DNA of 64,000 bases from Flavobacterium sangjuense (lineage in GTDB: Bacteria; Bacteroidota; Bacteroidia; Flavobacteriales; Flavobacteriaceae), in contig NZ_CP038810.1 in NCBI RefSeq assembly GCF_004797125.1, positions 434,001 through 498,000 on the forward strand. Direction: 5' to 3'. Under the pieces are notes generated by a model. It was not told the DNA's origin, ran no database searches, and worked only from the letters and a program-made list of their open reading frames with translations. This document shows positions 8,484 to 15,996 of the stretch, piece after piece. The position numbers were made by a program, and so were the translations under genes. Every line of letters starts with the position of its first letter. The first letter of the stretch is position 1.

Positions 8484-8576
8484 ATGCCAAGTGGTAAAAA
8501 AAGAAAGAGACATAAGGTAGCAACGCACAAACGTAAAAAACGTGCGAGAGCTAACCGACACAAAAAGAAAAAGTAG
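8484..8576 (+). CDS. 30-residue very basic ribosomal-type peptide (AURKAIP1/COX24-like)
   Basis: ATG at 8484 to TAG at 8574 encodes 30 residues starting MPSGKKRKRHK and ending NRHKKKK. More than half are Lys or Arg, with no acidic residue. The pattern KRKR-HK-x3-HK-x-KK is what the short AURKAIP1/COX24 (mS38/bS22-type) ribosomal peptides show. This is from memory of the family, not a search. Expression as a real gene is supported by the conserved-looking start, by lying between HU and RNase G, and by a terminator whose stem begins just before and includes the stop codon. It is best read as a small ribosomal subunit component or ribosome-associated peptide. An alternative is bL38, the extra protein described in the F. 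johnsoniae ribosome, whose sequence I cannot recall. Confidence 0.72.
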   Translation: MPSGKKRKRHKVATHKRKKRARANRHKKKK

Positions 8577-8597
8577 TTTATAACTACTTTTCTTTTT
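8569..8597 (+). terminator. Terminator overlapping the stop codon of the basic peptide
   Basis: AAAAGTAGTT at 8569-8578 and AACTACTTTT at 8582-8591 form a perfect 10-bp stem with a 3-base loop, then a T run. The TAG stop (8574-8576) lies inside the left arm, so ribosomes at the stop would cover the stem. Confidence 0.75.
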
Positions 8598-8686
8598 TTG
8601 GAAAACGTTCATTGAAATTGGAATTGAAAAATTCCGCCGGGTAAAAACAATACCTGTTTAAAATGTTTAATCCATCCTTACAATTC

Positions 8687-8721
8687 AGTTATGAGTTATA
8701 AGTTATGAGTTATGAGTTGTA
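8687..8721 (+). repeat. Heptanucleotide tandem repeat (AGTTATG x5)
   Basis: Five consecutive 7-bp units: AGTTATG, AGTTATA, AGTTATG, AGTTATG, AGTTGTA. They lie in the 200-bp gap before the RNase G gene. It is one of six 7-bp-period tracts in this window, all intergenic or at gene ends. Confidence 0.85.
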
Positions 8722-8778
8722 AAACTCTTGACTTCGACTTTTGATTTTTGACTAATAGTCTGGATAAAAATTTACAAA

Positions 8779-10326
8779 GTGAATAAAGAACTAATCATTA
8801 GATCTAGTGATGACGCTGTAGATTTTGCCTTATTAAAAGATGGAAAACTAATTGAATTACACAAAGAAAAAGAAACAAGCAACTTCCAGGTTGGCGATAT
8901 TTTTATTGCCAAAATAAGGAAACCCGTTGCCGGATTAAACGCTGCTTTTGTAAATGTAGGCTATGAAAAAGACGCCTTTTTACATTATCACGATTTGGGT
9001 CCAAGTTTCGCTTCTTATTTGAAATTCATAAAACTTGTAAGCGCAGGTAAACTAAAAGATTTCTCCCTAAAAAACTTCCAGTTTGAGAAAGAAATTGACA
9101 AGGATGGTGCAGTAGCAGACATACTAAATGCCAATCAGTCAATATTAGTACAAGTAGTAAAAGAACCTATTTCTACAAAAGGTCCGAGAATAAGCTGTGA
9201 GCTTTCATTCGCGGGTCGATTTTTAGTTTTAGTGCCTTTTTCAGATCGCGTTTCTGTTTCACAAAAAATAGAATCCAAAGAAGAAAAAGACCGTCTTAAA
9301 AAACTAGTACAATCTATCAAACAAAGAGGTTTTGGTGTTATTGTGAGAACAGTAGCAGAAGGCAAAAACATCGCCGAATTAGAAAAAGACTTGCAGAACT
9401 TAATGAATAGATGGACTGCAATGAGTAAAAAATTACCAACCGCACATCATCCATCCAAAGTGTTAGGAGAGCTTAACAAAGCTTCTTCGATACTTAGAGA
9501 TGTATTCAACGATACTTTTACCAGTATTCAAATTGATGATGAAGAGTTGTACCAAGAAACAAAGGACTATTTAGCCGAAATAGCTCCGGAGAAACAAAAA
9601 ATTGTTAAATTTTATCAATCGAAAGACACGCCATTGTTTGAAAAATACCATATCGAAAGACAAATAAAAACCTCTTTCGGACGAACAGTATCCATGAGTA
9701 AAGGCGCTTATTTGATTATAGAACACACTGAAGCTTTACACGTTATCGACGTGAACAGCGGAAACCGTTCTAACAAAGCCAACAATCAGGAAGATACTGC
9801 TCTGGAAGTAAATATGATCGCCGCAGCAGAAATCGCAAGACAATTACGTCTTCGTGATATGGGCGGAATCATCGTAGTCGATTTTATCGACATGAAAGAT
9901 CCAGACAATCGCCAAGTGTTGTTCAACTTCCTTAGAGAAGAAATGAGCGATGATAAAGCCAAACACAAAATCTTACCGCCAAGTAAATTTGGATTAGTCC
10001 AAATTACAAGACAAAGAGTAAGACCAGAAGTAAATATTGAAACAAGAGAAGAAAATCCAAATAATCTGGCAGGCGATATAGATGCGCCGATTCAAATTAT
10101 AGATAAAATTGGTTTCTCTCTTGAAAAAATTATCAAAGGCCATAAAAAAGTAACACTTAATGTGCATCCTTTTGTGGCAGCATACCTTAAAAAAGGTTTT
10201 CCATCATTACGTTCAAAATGGTTTTTTGAACATAAAAAGTGGGTGAAAATCATACCTCGTGACGCTTACACGTATTTGGAATATCATTTCTTTGATGAAA
10301 AAGGAAAAGAGATTTCAGAAAAATAA
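8779..10326 (+). CDS. rng: Ribonuclease E/G family protein (RNase G)
   Basis: A 515-residue endoribonuclease of the RNase E/G family with the length of RNase G. It starts with GTG (8779), as no better ATG fits the MNKELIIRSS N-terminus. Residues about 35-130 form the S1 RNA-binding domain (VGDIFIAKIRK, AAFVNVGYEKDAFLH). The catalytic magnesium aspartates are visible as Asp324 (HVIDVNSGN) and Asp368 (IIVVDFIDMKD). The enzyme processes rRNA 5' ends and initiates mRNA decay. The large RNase E scaffold tail is absent. It has its own 200-bp upstream gap, including a heptad repeat, and a strong terminator at 10325. The preceding basic ribosomal-type peptide gives a ribosome-maturation context. Confidence 0.92.
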   Translation: MNKELIIRSSDDAVDFALLKDGKLIELHKEKETSNFQVGDIFIAKIRKPVAGLNAAFVNVGYEKDAFLHYHDLGPSFASYLKFIKLVSAGKLKDFSLKNFQFEKEIDKDGAVADILNANQSILVQVVKEPISTKGPRISCELSFAGRFLVLVPFSDRVSVSQKIESKEEKDRLKKLVQSIKQRGFGVIVRTVAEGKNIAELEKDLQNLMNRWTAMSKKLPTAHHPSKVLGELNKASSILRDVFNDTFTSIQIDDEELYQETKDYLAEIAPEKQKIVKFYQSKDTPLFEKYHIERQIKTSFGRTVSMSKGAYLIIEHTEALHVIDVNSGNRSNKANNQEDTALEVNMIAAAEIARQLRLRDMGGIIVVDFIDMKDPDNRQVLFNFLREEMSDDKAKHKILPPSKFGLVQITRQRVRPEVNIETREENPNNLAGDIDAPIQIIDKIGFSLEKIIKGHKKVTLNVHPFVAAYLKKGFPSLRSKWFFEHKKWVKIIPRDAYTYLEYHFFDEKGKEISEK

Positions 10327-10361
10327 AAAAAACCGCCTCTCGTAAGACTGGCGGTTTTTTT
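10325..10361 (+). terminator. Terminator of rng
   Basis: AACCGCC (10331-10337) pairs with GGCGGTT (10350-10356), extended by A and T runs on either side, immediately after the stop codon. Confidence 0.88.
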
Positions 10362-10373
10362 GTGATTTTTTTC

Positions 10374-10447
10374 GAAGCTATTCCGGCTTTCCACTGCAAT
10401 CTTTTTGTCCAAAAACAAAAAGGATTTTCGCTCCAATCCGGGCTAGG
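10374..10447 (+). repeat. Dispersed intergenic inverted-repeat element, copy A
   Basis: The left arm runs from GAAGCTATTCC to CAATCTTTTT and the right arm from AAAAAGGATTTTC to GGGCTAGG, forming an imperfect stem with a short loop. The same arms in the same order occur at 21392-21497. No reading frame. It sits between the rng terminator and the promoter of the next gene. Confidence 0.75.
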
Positions 10448-10517
10448 GGTTTTGACTAAACTCTGAATCTTTATAAAAATTTGAAGTAGATTTTATTTTA
10501 CCTCTTTATTATATATA

Positions 10518-10525
10518 TATATTTG
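10518..10525 (+). promoter_or_regulatory. Putative -7 box (TATATTTG) at the end of a (TA)6 run
   Basis: A perfect TAnnTTTG match 18 bp before the ATG at 10543. The box overlaps a run of six TA dinucleotides (10510-10521). A TTTG at 10480-10483 is too far (34 bp) for an ideal -33 box. Confidence 0.5.
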
Positions 10526-10542
10526 ACTCTCAAACTTTTCTT

Positions 10543-12831
10543 ATGAAGAAACTATACTCTCTTTTGATTTTAGTGTTTACGGTAGTAGTTGGTAATGCGC
10601 AAATTGTGACTATACCGGATGCGAATTTTAAGGCGAAGTTGATTGATCTTGGTGTAGACTCCAATAATGACGGAAATATTCAAACGCTCGAAGCTGAAGC
10701 GATTTCAAATTTAAACTTGTTTAATTCAAATATTTCAGATTTAACCGGCATATCATCTTTTATTAATCTTCAAACTTTAAATTGTATACAGAATCAGTTA
10801 ATAACACTTGAAATCAGCAACATGTATAGTCTACAAAGTTTAAGTTGTGGTTCAAATTCAATTGTTTCATTGAACTTAACAGGTTTACCGAGTCTTACTT
10901 TTTTTAGTTGTACTGACAATACCTCTTTAACCAGTCTAACAATAAATAGTATGCTTAACTTACAAACAGTAAATGCTTATAATTGTTCTCTCACATCAGT
11001 ATCTATTATAAATGTCCCAAATTTAAATGATGTTTACTTATACAATAACCAGTTATCATCAATCAATATCAATAGTCCTAGTTTAATTATACTATCGTTG
11101 AACAATAACAATTTTACTAATTTTACATCCACCAATCTTCCAAATTTAAAAACACTACATATTACGAATAATCCTTTAGTTTCTTTTGATATCATCAATA
11201 AGGCTATCTTCAATAATTTTGCCTGTGATAACACTTACTTAACTGCTTTAGATTTTTATGAATTTCCTCAATTAGGTTCCTTACGGTGTGAAAATATTTC
11301 GTCACTAACTTCAATCAATATCAAAAATGGGAGAAATGAAACAACTTTTCAGTTTTCTAATTGTCCTAATCTGGAATATATTTGTGCTGATAATGGTCAA
11401 ATTACTAGCATTACAAATCGAATAGCACTTTATGGCTATACCAACTGTCATGTAAATGCATACTGTAGCTTTGTTCCAGGCGGAACTTTTTATACTATTC
11501 AGGGAAATAACCGTTTTGACAGTAATAACAATGGTTGTGATGCGGATGATATTAATTATCCTAATTTAAGATTATCTTTCACAAGCGGAAGTATATTTTC
11601 TGCTTTAATACCAGATACTTCAGGAGCTTATCATTATGATGTTCAAGCTGGCACGCAGACCTTTACGCCTGTTTTGGAAAACCCAACTTATTTTACAGTT
11701 TCACCAATATCGGCAAACGTAACTTTTCCAACATCGGCAAGTCCATTTACCCAAAACTTCTGCGTTAGTGCGAATGGTACACACAATGATTTAGAGATTA
11801 CATTATTTCCAATCGGTCCTGCTAGACCTGGTGCTGATGCGAAATATAAAATCATTTATAAAAATAAAGGGACAACAACTCAGAGCGGTGTTGTATCGCT
11901 TGATTACTATGACCCTATTGAAGATTTAGTCATTTCGAGTCCAAATTTTGACAGTCAGTCGACTAATACTCTAAACTGGAATTTCAGTAATTTACTCCCA
12001 TTTGAGAGAAGGGAAATCTTAGTGATTTTCAATCTTAATTCACCTACTGACACCCCACCTGTAAATGCAGGAAATGGAATCGGGTATACTGCTACCATTA
12101 CCGGAGCTACCGATGAAACTCCTAATGATAATACCTCATTCCTAGATCAAACGGTAGTGAATTCTTTAGACCCGAATGACAAGACTTGTATAGAAGGTGC
12201 CTGGCTCCCTTATTATGAAGTTGGAAAGTATTTACATTACATTATCCGTTTTGAAAATTCAGGAACGGCTAATGCTGAGAATATTGTCGTCAAAGATATA
12301 ATCGACACCTCAAAACTAGACATCGGTACTTTAATTCCTTTGAGTGGCAGCCATCGTTTCGAAACTAAAATTTCATCAACAAACAAGGTTGAATTTATCT
12401 TCCAAAATATTAATCTGCCTTTTGATGATGCTAACAATGACGGTTATATTGCATTCAAAATCAAATCACTACCAGCAGTCGTGAGTGGAGATCTAATCAT
12501 TAATTCAGCAAACATTTATTTTGATTATAATGCCCCAATTACAACAAATACAAATACCATAAATATTTACAATCCATTGTCAACTCCTGATTTTGAATTT
12601 AGCAGTGTTTATACTCTTGCTCCAATTCCAGCCAAAAACTATTTAACTCTTACAACCAAACAAAAAGTTGTAATAACTTCAGTAAATATTTATAACACCC
12701 TTGGCCAATTAGTTCAAGTAATCACCAACCCAACGGAAACATTTGATATTTCAAATTTAAAAACAGGAAGCTACTTTATTAAGATTATAAGCGATAAAGG
12801 AATAGTAAGTTCAAAATTTATTAAGGAATAA
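10543..12831 (+). CDS. T9SS-exported leucine-rich-repeat surface protein
   Basis: A 762-residue exported protein. Residues 1-19 form a signal peptide (MKKLYSLLILVF, cut after GNA). Residues about 25-300 are irregular leucine-rich repeats of about 20-22 residues (LQTLNCIQNQL, LQSLSCGSNSI). Residues about 305-540 are beta-rich, and residues about 540-660 form a DUF11-like module starting SLDPNDKTCIEG. Residues about 686-762 form a type A T9SS sorting domain (APIPAKNYLTL, VNIYNTLGQLV, LKTGSYFIKI, KFIKE). The T9SS signal means export across the outer membrane and likely attachment or release at the surface. The repeats suggest adhesion or protein binding (inference). The gene is single, with a (TA)n-embedded promoter before it and a terminator after it. 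Confidence 0.88.
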   Translation: MKKLYSLLILVFTVVVGNAQIVTIPDANFKAKLIDLGVDSNNDGNIQTLEAEAISNLNLFNSNISDLTGISSFINLQTLNCIQNQLITLEISNMYSLQSLSCGSNSIVSLNLTGLPSLTFFSCTDNTSLTSLTINSMLNLQTVNAYNCSLTSVSIINVPNLNDVYLYNNQLSSININSPSLIILSLNNNNFTNFTSTNLPNLKTLHITNNPLVSFDIINKAIFNNFACDNTYLTALDFYEFPQLGSLRCENISSLTSINIKNGRNETTFQFSNCPNLEYICADNGQITSITNRIALYGYTNCHVNAYCSFVPGGTFYTIQGNNRFDSNNNGCDADDINYPNLRLSFTSGSIFSALIPDTSGAYHYDVQAGTQTFTPVLENPTYFTVSPISANVTFPTSASPFTQNFCVSANGTHNDLEITLFPIGPARPGADAKYKIIYKNKGTTTQSGVVSLDYYDPIEDLVISSPNFDSQSTNTLNWNFSNLLPFERREILVIFNLNSPTDTPPVNAGNGIGYTATITGATDETPNDNTSFLDQTVVNSLDPNDKTCIEGAWLPYYEVGKYLHYIIRFENSGTANAENIVVKDIIDTSKLDIGTLIPLSGSHRFETKISSTNKVEFIFQNINLPFDDANNDGYIAFKIKSLPAVVSGDLIINSANIYFDYNAPITTNTNTINIYNPLSTPDFEFSSVYTLAPIPAKNYLTLTTKQKVVITSVNIYNTLGQLVQVITNPTETFDISNLKTGSYFIKIISDKGIVSSKFIKE

Positions 12832-12849
12832 TTTTCTGAAAGAAATTCG

Positions 12850-12891
12850 AAAAAAAACTGTCCTGTTAGTGATGACGCAGACAGTTTTTTT
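12850..12891. terminator. Bidirectional terminator between LRR protein and SIMPL gene
   Basis: AAAAAAACTGTC and GACAGTTTTTTT form a 12-bp stem around a 17-base loop between two convergent genes. Confidence 0.85.
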
Positions 12892-12912
12892 GTGCTTACT
12901 ATTTTATACAAT

Positions 12913-13665
12913 TTAGTCTAATTCATATTCGAGCCTTACTGTAATTCTAGCCGTCTTATTCTTACTATACGTATCGTTAATTCCACCATAGCTGTCATCT
13001 TCTGTAGAACCTTGTCCTGTAATTTGGAAAACGCCCATACTGGCTCTTTTTAATTTTCCTAAATCACCATCTGCCGTTTTTACAATTTTAGCCGCTCGTT
13101 CATTAGCGTCTTTAGTAGCTTTTTCAATCAGGCTTTGCTTTAAACTTGGCAAATCTGAAAAGGTGTACTGAATACTGTTTGATGATAATTCAATTCCCGA
13201 ATTTACTAATTCAGACGTTTTGCTCGACACTTCTTCTATTCGTTTCATTAAATCGAGATTCTTTTTTGCCGAAAATGAAATCGTCTGTGTCGCTACATAA
13301 CCATCAAAAACTTGCTCGTAACGCGTTTGACTATCAGCTCCTTCACTTCGCACTTCTCTAAATTTTTTCTGAAAATTTACTGCTCCAAAACTAAATTCTC
13401 CTTCCTTAAAACCTTTACTCAAAAAGAATTCTGAAACTATTTTCTGGTCAGAAACAATCTTGTTATACGCAGTTTTGATATCAAAACTAGTCGTCGTAAA
13501 ACTTCCCGACCAAAGAATTTCATCCGAAACAAAATCTTTTGTCCCCAATCCAATTACACTGATTGAATCTAAATTTTTGTTTCTGTCCTGAAATGATTTT
13601 CCTAAAATCCAAGCGGTGATAATTATAGCAACACCAATAATTATCGAAGATTTAATTTTTTCCAT
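12913..13665 (-). CDS. SIMPL (DUF541) domain protein
   Basis: A 250-residue protein with one N-terminal membrane helix (IIIGVAIIITAWIL, residues 7-20) and a periplasmic SIMPL/DUF541 domain (residues about 35-250), recognised by ISVIGLG near the start, ATKDANERAAKI in the middle and a closing ARITVRLEYEL strand. SIMPL proteins are widespread envelope proteins. One bacterial member forms large hollow assemblies in the periplasm and another is linked to oxidative stress, but no common activity is established. The gene stands alone. The gap to tadA is 50 bp, on the same strand, so weak co-transcription is possible. No promoter consensus was found. Confidence 0.85.
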   Translation of the reverse strand: MEKIKSSIIIGVAIIITAWILGKSFQDRNKNLDSISVIGLGTKDFVSDEILWSGSFTTTSFDIKTAYNKIVSDQKIVSEFFLSKGFKEGEFSFGAVNFQKKFREVRSEGADSQTRYEQVFDGYVATQTISFSAKKNLDLMKRIEEVSSKTSELVNSGIELSSNSIQYTFSDLPSLKQSLIEKATKDANERAAKIVKTADGDLGKLKRASMGVFQITGQGSTEDDSYGGINDTYSKNKTARITVRLEYELD

Positions 13666-13715
13666 ATGGTTATTCGTTTAGTATATAACGTAAAAAAACT
13701 ACTATTAGTATAAAT

Positions 13716-14159
13716 TTATTTTCTTTTGGCAGCAAAAAACCGAAGCATTAAATCCGAACATTCCTTTGCTAAAACACCTTGAATTACCTGAGTTTTTGGA
13801 TGAATAGTCGTGCCTAAATTCTGGTAACCGCGTTGGTCATCGGAAGCACCAAAAACAATTTTTGAAATCTGACTCCAATACAACGCGCCGGCGCACATTT
13901 GGCAAGGTTCCAAAGTCACATAAAGTGTGCATCCTTTTAGGTATTTCCCACCGATGAAATTCGCAGCCGAAGTAATGGCCTGCATTTCGGCATGAGCCGT
14001 AACATCATTGAGCATTTCGGTAAGATTATGGGTTCTCGCTATGATTTTATTATCGATTACTATCACGGCACCAACGGGAATTTCACCTTTTTCAAAAGCG
14101 AGTTCAGCTTCCTGCAAAGCTTTCTTCATAAAGTATTCGTCGGTGAAAGGGTTTTCCAT
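13716..14159 (-). CDS. tadA: tRNA-specific adenosine deaminase
   Basis: A 147-residue zinc deaminase. The start is placed at the ATG at 14157-14159 (MENPFTDEYF), because any upstream extension runs into the divergent dxs gene and its promoter. The zinc site is complete: HAE in TAHAEMQAI, and PCQMCAGAL with the two cysteines, of the cytidine/deoxycytidylate deaminase fold. GEIPVGAVIVIDNKII is typical of TadA, which converts A34 to inosine in tRNA-Arg(ACG). It diverges from dxs with only 37 bp between the two start codons. A guanine deaminase is a less likely alternative. Confidence 0.88.
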   Translation of the reverse strand: MENPFTDEYFMKKALQEAELAFEKGEIPVGAVIVIDNKIIARTHNLTEMLNDVTAHAEMQAITSAANFIGGKYLKGCTLYVTLEPCQMCAGALYWSQISKIVFGASDDQRGYQNLGTTIHPKTQVIQGVLAKECSDLMLRFFAAKRK

Positions 14160-14184
14160 AAAACAAAAATACAATTTCAATTCG

Positions 14185-14192
14185 TACATTTG
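14185..14192 (+). promoter_or_regulatory. Putative -7 box (TACATTTG) of dxs, only 4 bp before the ATG
   Basis: TACATTTG is an exact TAnnTTTG match ending at 14192, with the dxs ATG at 14197. Transcription from it would start at or very near the ATG, giving a leaderless mRNA. Confidence 0.5.
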
Positions 14193-14196
14193 TCGC

Positions 14197-15996
14197 ATGT
14201 CAAAAAAATTGCTCGAACATATTGTCAATCCAACTGATTTACGAAAATTAGACGTCTCGCAATTGCCACAACTGGCAAAAGAATTGCGTGACTTTATCAT
14301 TGATATCGTTTCTGTAAAAGAAGGCCATCTTGGCGCATCGCTTGGTGTTGTCGAATTGACGATTGCATTGCATTATGTTTTTGACACGCCAAATGATTTG
14401 CTCGTTTGGGATGTTGGTCATCAGGCATACGGACATAAAATCTTAACCGAGCGCAGAAAAAAGTTTGACACCAACAGACAGCTTGGAGGAATTTCGGGAT
14501 TTCCGAAACGCAGCGAAAGTGTTTATGATACTTTCGGAGTTGGACATTCTTCTACCGCTATTTCGGCTGCATTGGGAATGGCGATTGCGTCACAGCTCAA
14601 AGGCGAAAATAAACATCATATTGCGGTCGTTGGTGATGCATCTATTGCGAGCGGAATGGCGTTTGAAGGTTTGAATCATGCCGGTGTTACCGATGCTAAT
14701 TTGTTAATCATTTTAAATGATAACGCTATCGGAATTGACCCAAGTGTTGGTGCGTTGAAAAACTATCTGACGGCTGTAAAAGACGGAAAAAATCCAAAAC
14801 AAAACAATATAATTAAGTCGTTGAATATTGATTATTCAGGACCAATTGACGGTCATGATGTTAATGGTTTGATTGCGGAATTAGAGCGTTTGAAAAAAGT
14901 AAAAGGCCCAAAGTTTCTCCACATAGTTACCACTAAAGGTAAAGGGTTGCAACAAGCAGAAGCTGATCAGGTGAAATACCACGCGCCGGGAAAATTTGAC
15001 GCGGCGACTGGTGAAATTCATAAAAAATCAGAAGAGAATTTACCTCCGAAATTTCAGGATGTTTTTGGTTTGACTTTGGTCGAATTGGCTAAAAATAATC
15101 CAAAGATTATTGGTATTACACCAGCGATGCCTAGCGGAAGTTCGATGAAATTTATGATGGACGCTTTCCCGAAAAGAGCTATTGACGTTGGTATTGCCGA
15201 GCAACATGCAGTAACACTTTCTGCTGGAATGGCAACGCAGGGAATGGTTGTTTTCTGTAACATTTATTCGACGTTTTTGCAGCGTGCGTTTGACCAAGTG
15301 ATACACGATGTAGCATTACAAAACTTACCGGTAATTTTCTGTTTGGACAGAGCCGGATTAGTTGGAGAAGATGGTGCAACACATCACGGTGTTTTTGATT
15401 TGGCGTATTTACGCTGTATTCCGAATATGATTATTTATGCACCAAAAGATGAAACGGAATTACAGAATATTTTATACACAGCTTCCTTAGGATTGAAAAA
15501 TCCAATTGCGATTCGTTACCCGCGTGGTAGAGGAAAAAATGCGGATTGGAAATTTCCTTCAGATTTCCAGAAAATCGATATCGGGAAATCCAAAAAACTC
15601 AAAAAAGGTAAAAATGTAGCCATTCTTTCTACGGGAACTATAGCCGATAATGTAACCCAGGCGTTAAACGGCATTGAAGATGATGGCCATTTTGCGCACT
15701 ATCATTTTGGCTTCGTAAAACCTTTAGACGAAAAGAAACTCCACAAAATCTGTGATAAATTTTCGACCATTATTACGGTTGAAGATGGCGTAACTACCGG
15801 TGGTTTTGGAAGTGCGGTTTTAGAATTTTCGGCTAAAAATGATTACGTAAACGAAATCTTCCTTTGCGGTGTTCCCGATTATTTTATTGAGCATGGAACC
15901 GTTGATGAACTACAGCAATTTTGCAATATCGATGTGGATGGATTGCGTTCGCTTTTCTCAGGTTTGCTTGAGGAAGAAGAGCAAGATGAAGATTAA
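14197..15996 (+). CDS. dxs: 1-deoxy-D-xylulose-5-phosphate synthase
   Basis: A 599-residue thiamine-diphosphate enzyme that condenses pyruvate with glyceraldehyde 3-phosphate, the first step of the MEP isoprenoid pathway. The ATG at 14197 (MSKKLLEHI) is chosen because the frame further upstream is antisense to tadA. Domain I carries the ThDP-Mg site (VVGDASIASGMAFEGLNHAG ... NDNAIGID), domain II has the proton-relay Glu in IAEQHAVTLSAGMA, and a transketolase C-terminal domain follows. The GDAS loop differs slightly from the common GDGA. Its stop codon shares the tetramer TTAA with the stop of the convergent dgt gene. It is probably transcribed without a leader. Confidence 0.94.
   Translation: MSKKLLEHIVNPTDLRKLDVSQLPQLAKELRDFIIDIVSVKEGHLGASLGVVELTIALHYVFDTPNDLLVWDVGHQAYGHKILTERRKKFDTNRQLGGISGFPKRSESVYDTFGVGHSSTAISAALGMAIASQLKGENKHHIAVVGDASIASGMAFEGLNHAGVTDANLLIILNDNAIGIDPSVGALKNYLTAVKDGKNPKQNNIIKSLNIDYSGPIDGHDVNGLIAELERLKKVKGPKFLHIVTTKGKGLQQAEADQVKYHAPGKFDAATGEIHKKSEENLPPKFQDVFGLTLVELAKNNPKIIGITPAMPSGSSMKFMMDAFPKRAIDVGIAEQHAVTLSAGMATQGMVVFCNIYSTFLQRAFDQVIHDVALQNLPVIFCLDRAGLVGEDGATHHGVFDLAYLRCIPNMIIYAPKDETELQNILYTASLGLKNPIAIRYPRGRGKNADWKFPSDFQKIDIGKSKKLKKGKNVAILSTGTIADNVTQALNGIEDDGHFAHYHFGFVKPLDEKKLHKICDKFSTIITVEDGVTTGGFGSAVLEFSAKNDYVNEIFLCGVPDYFIEHGTVDELQQFCNIDVDGLRSLFSGLLEEEEQDED

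Noticed and set aside
14008..14196. Longer N-terminus of dxs starting inside tadA
   Set aside because: The extension is antisense to the conserved tadA coding region and unlike any Dxs N-terminus, and the -7 box lies within it.
14160..14300. Longer N-terminus of tadA reaching into dxs
   Set aside because: It would be antisense to the dxs start and adds a Cys-rich stretch foreign to TadA.
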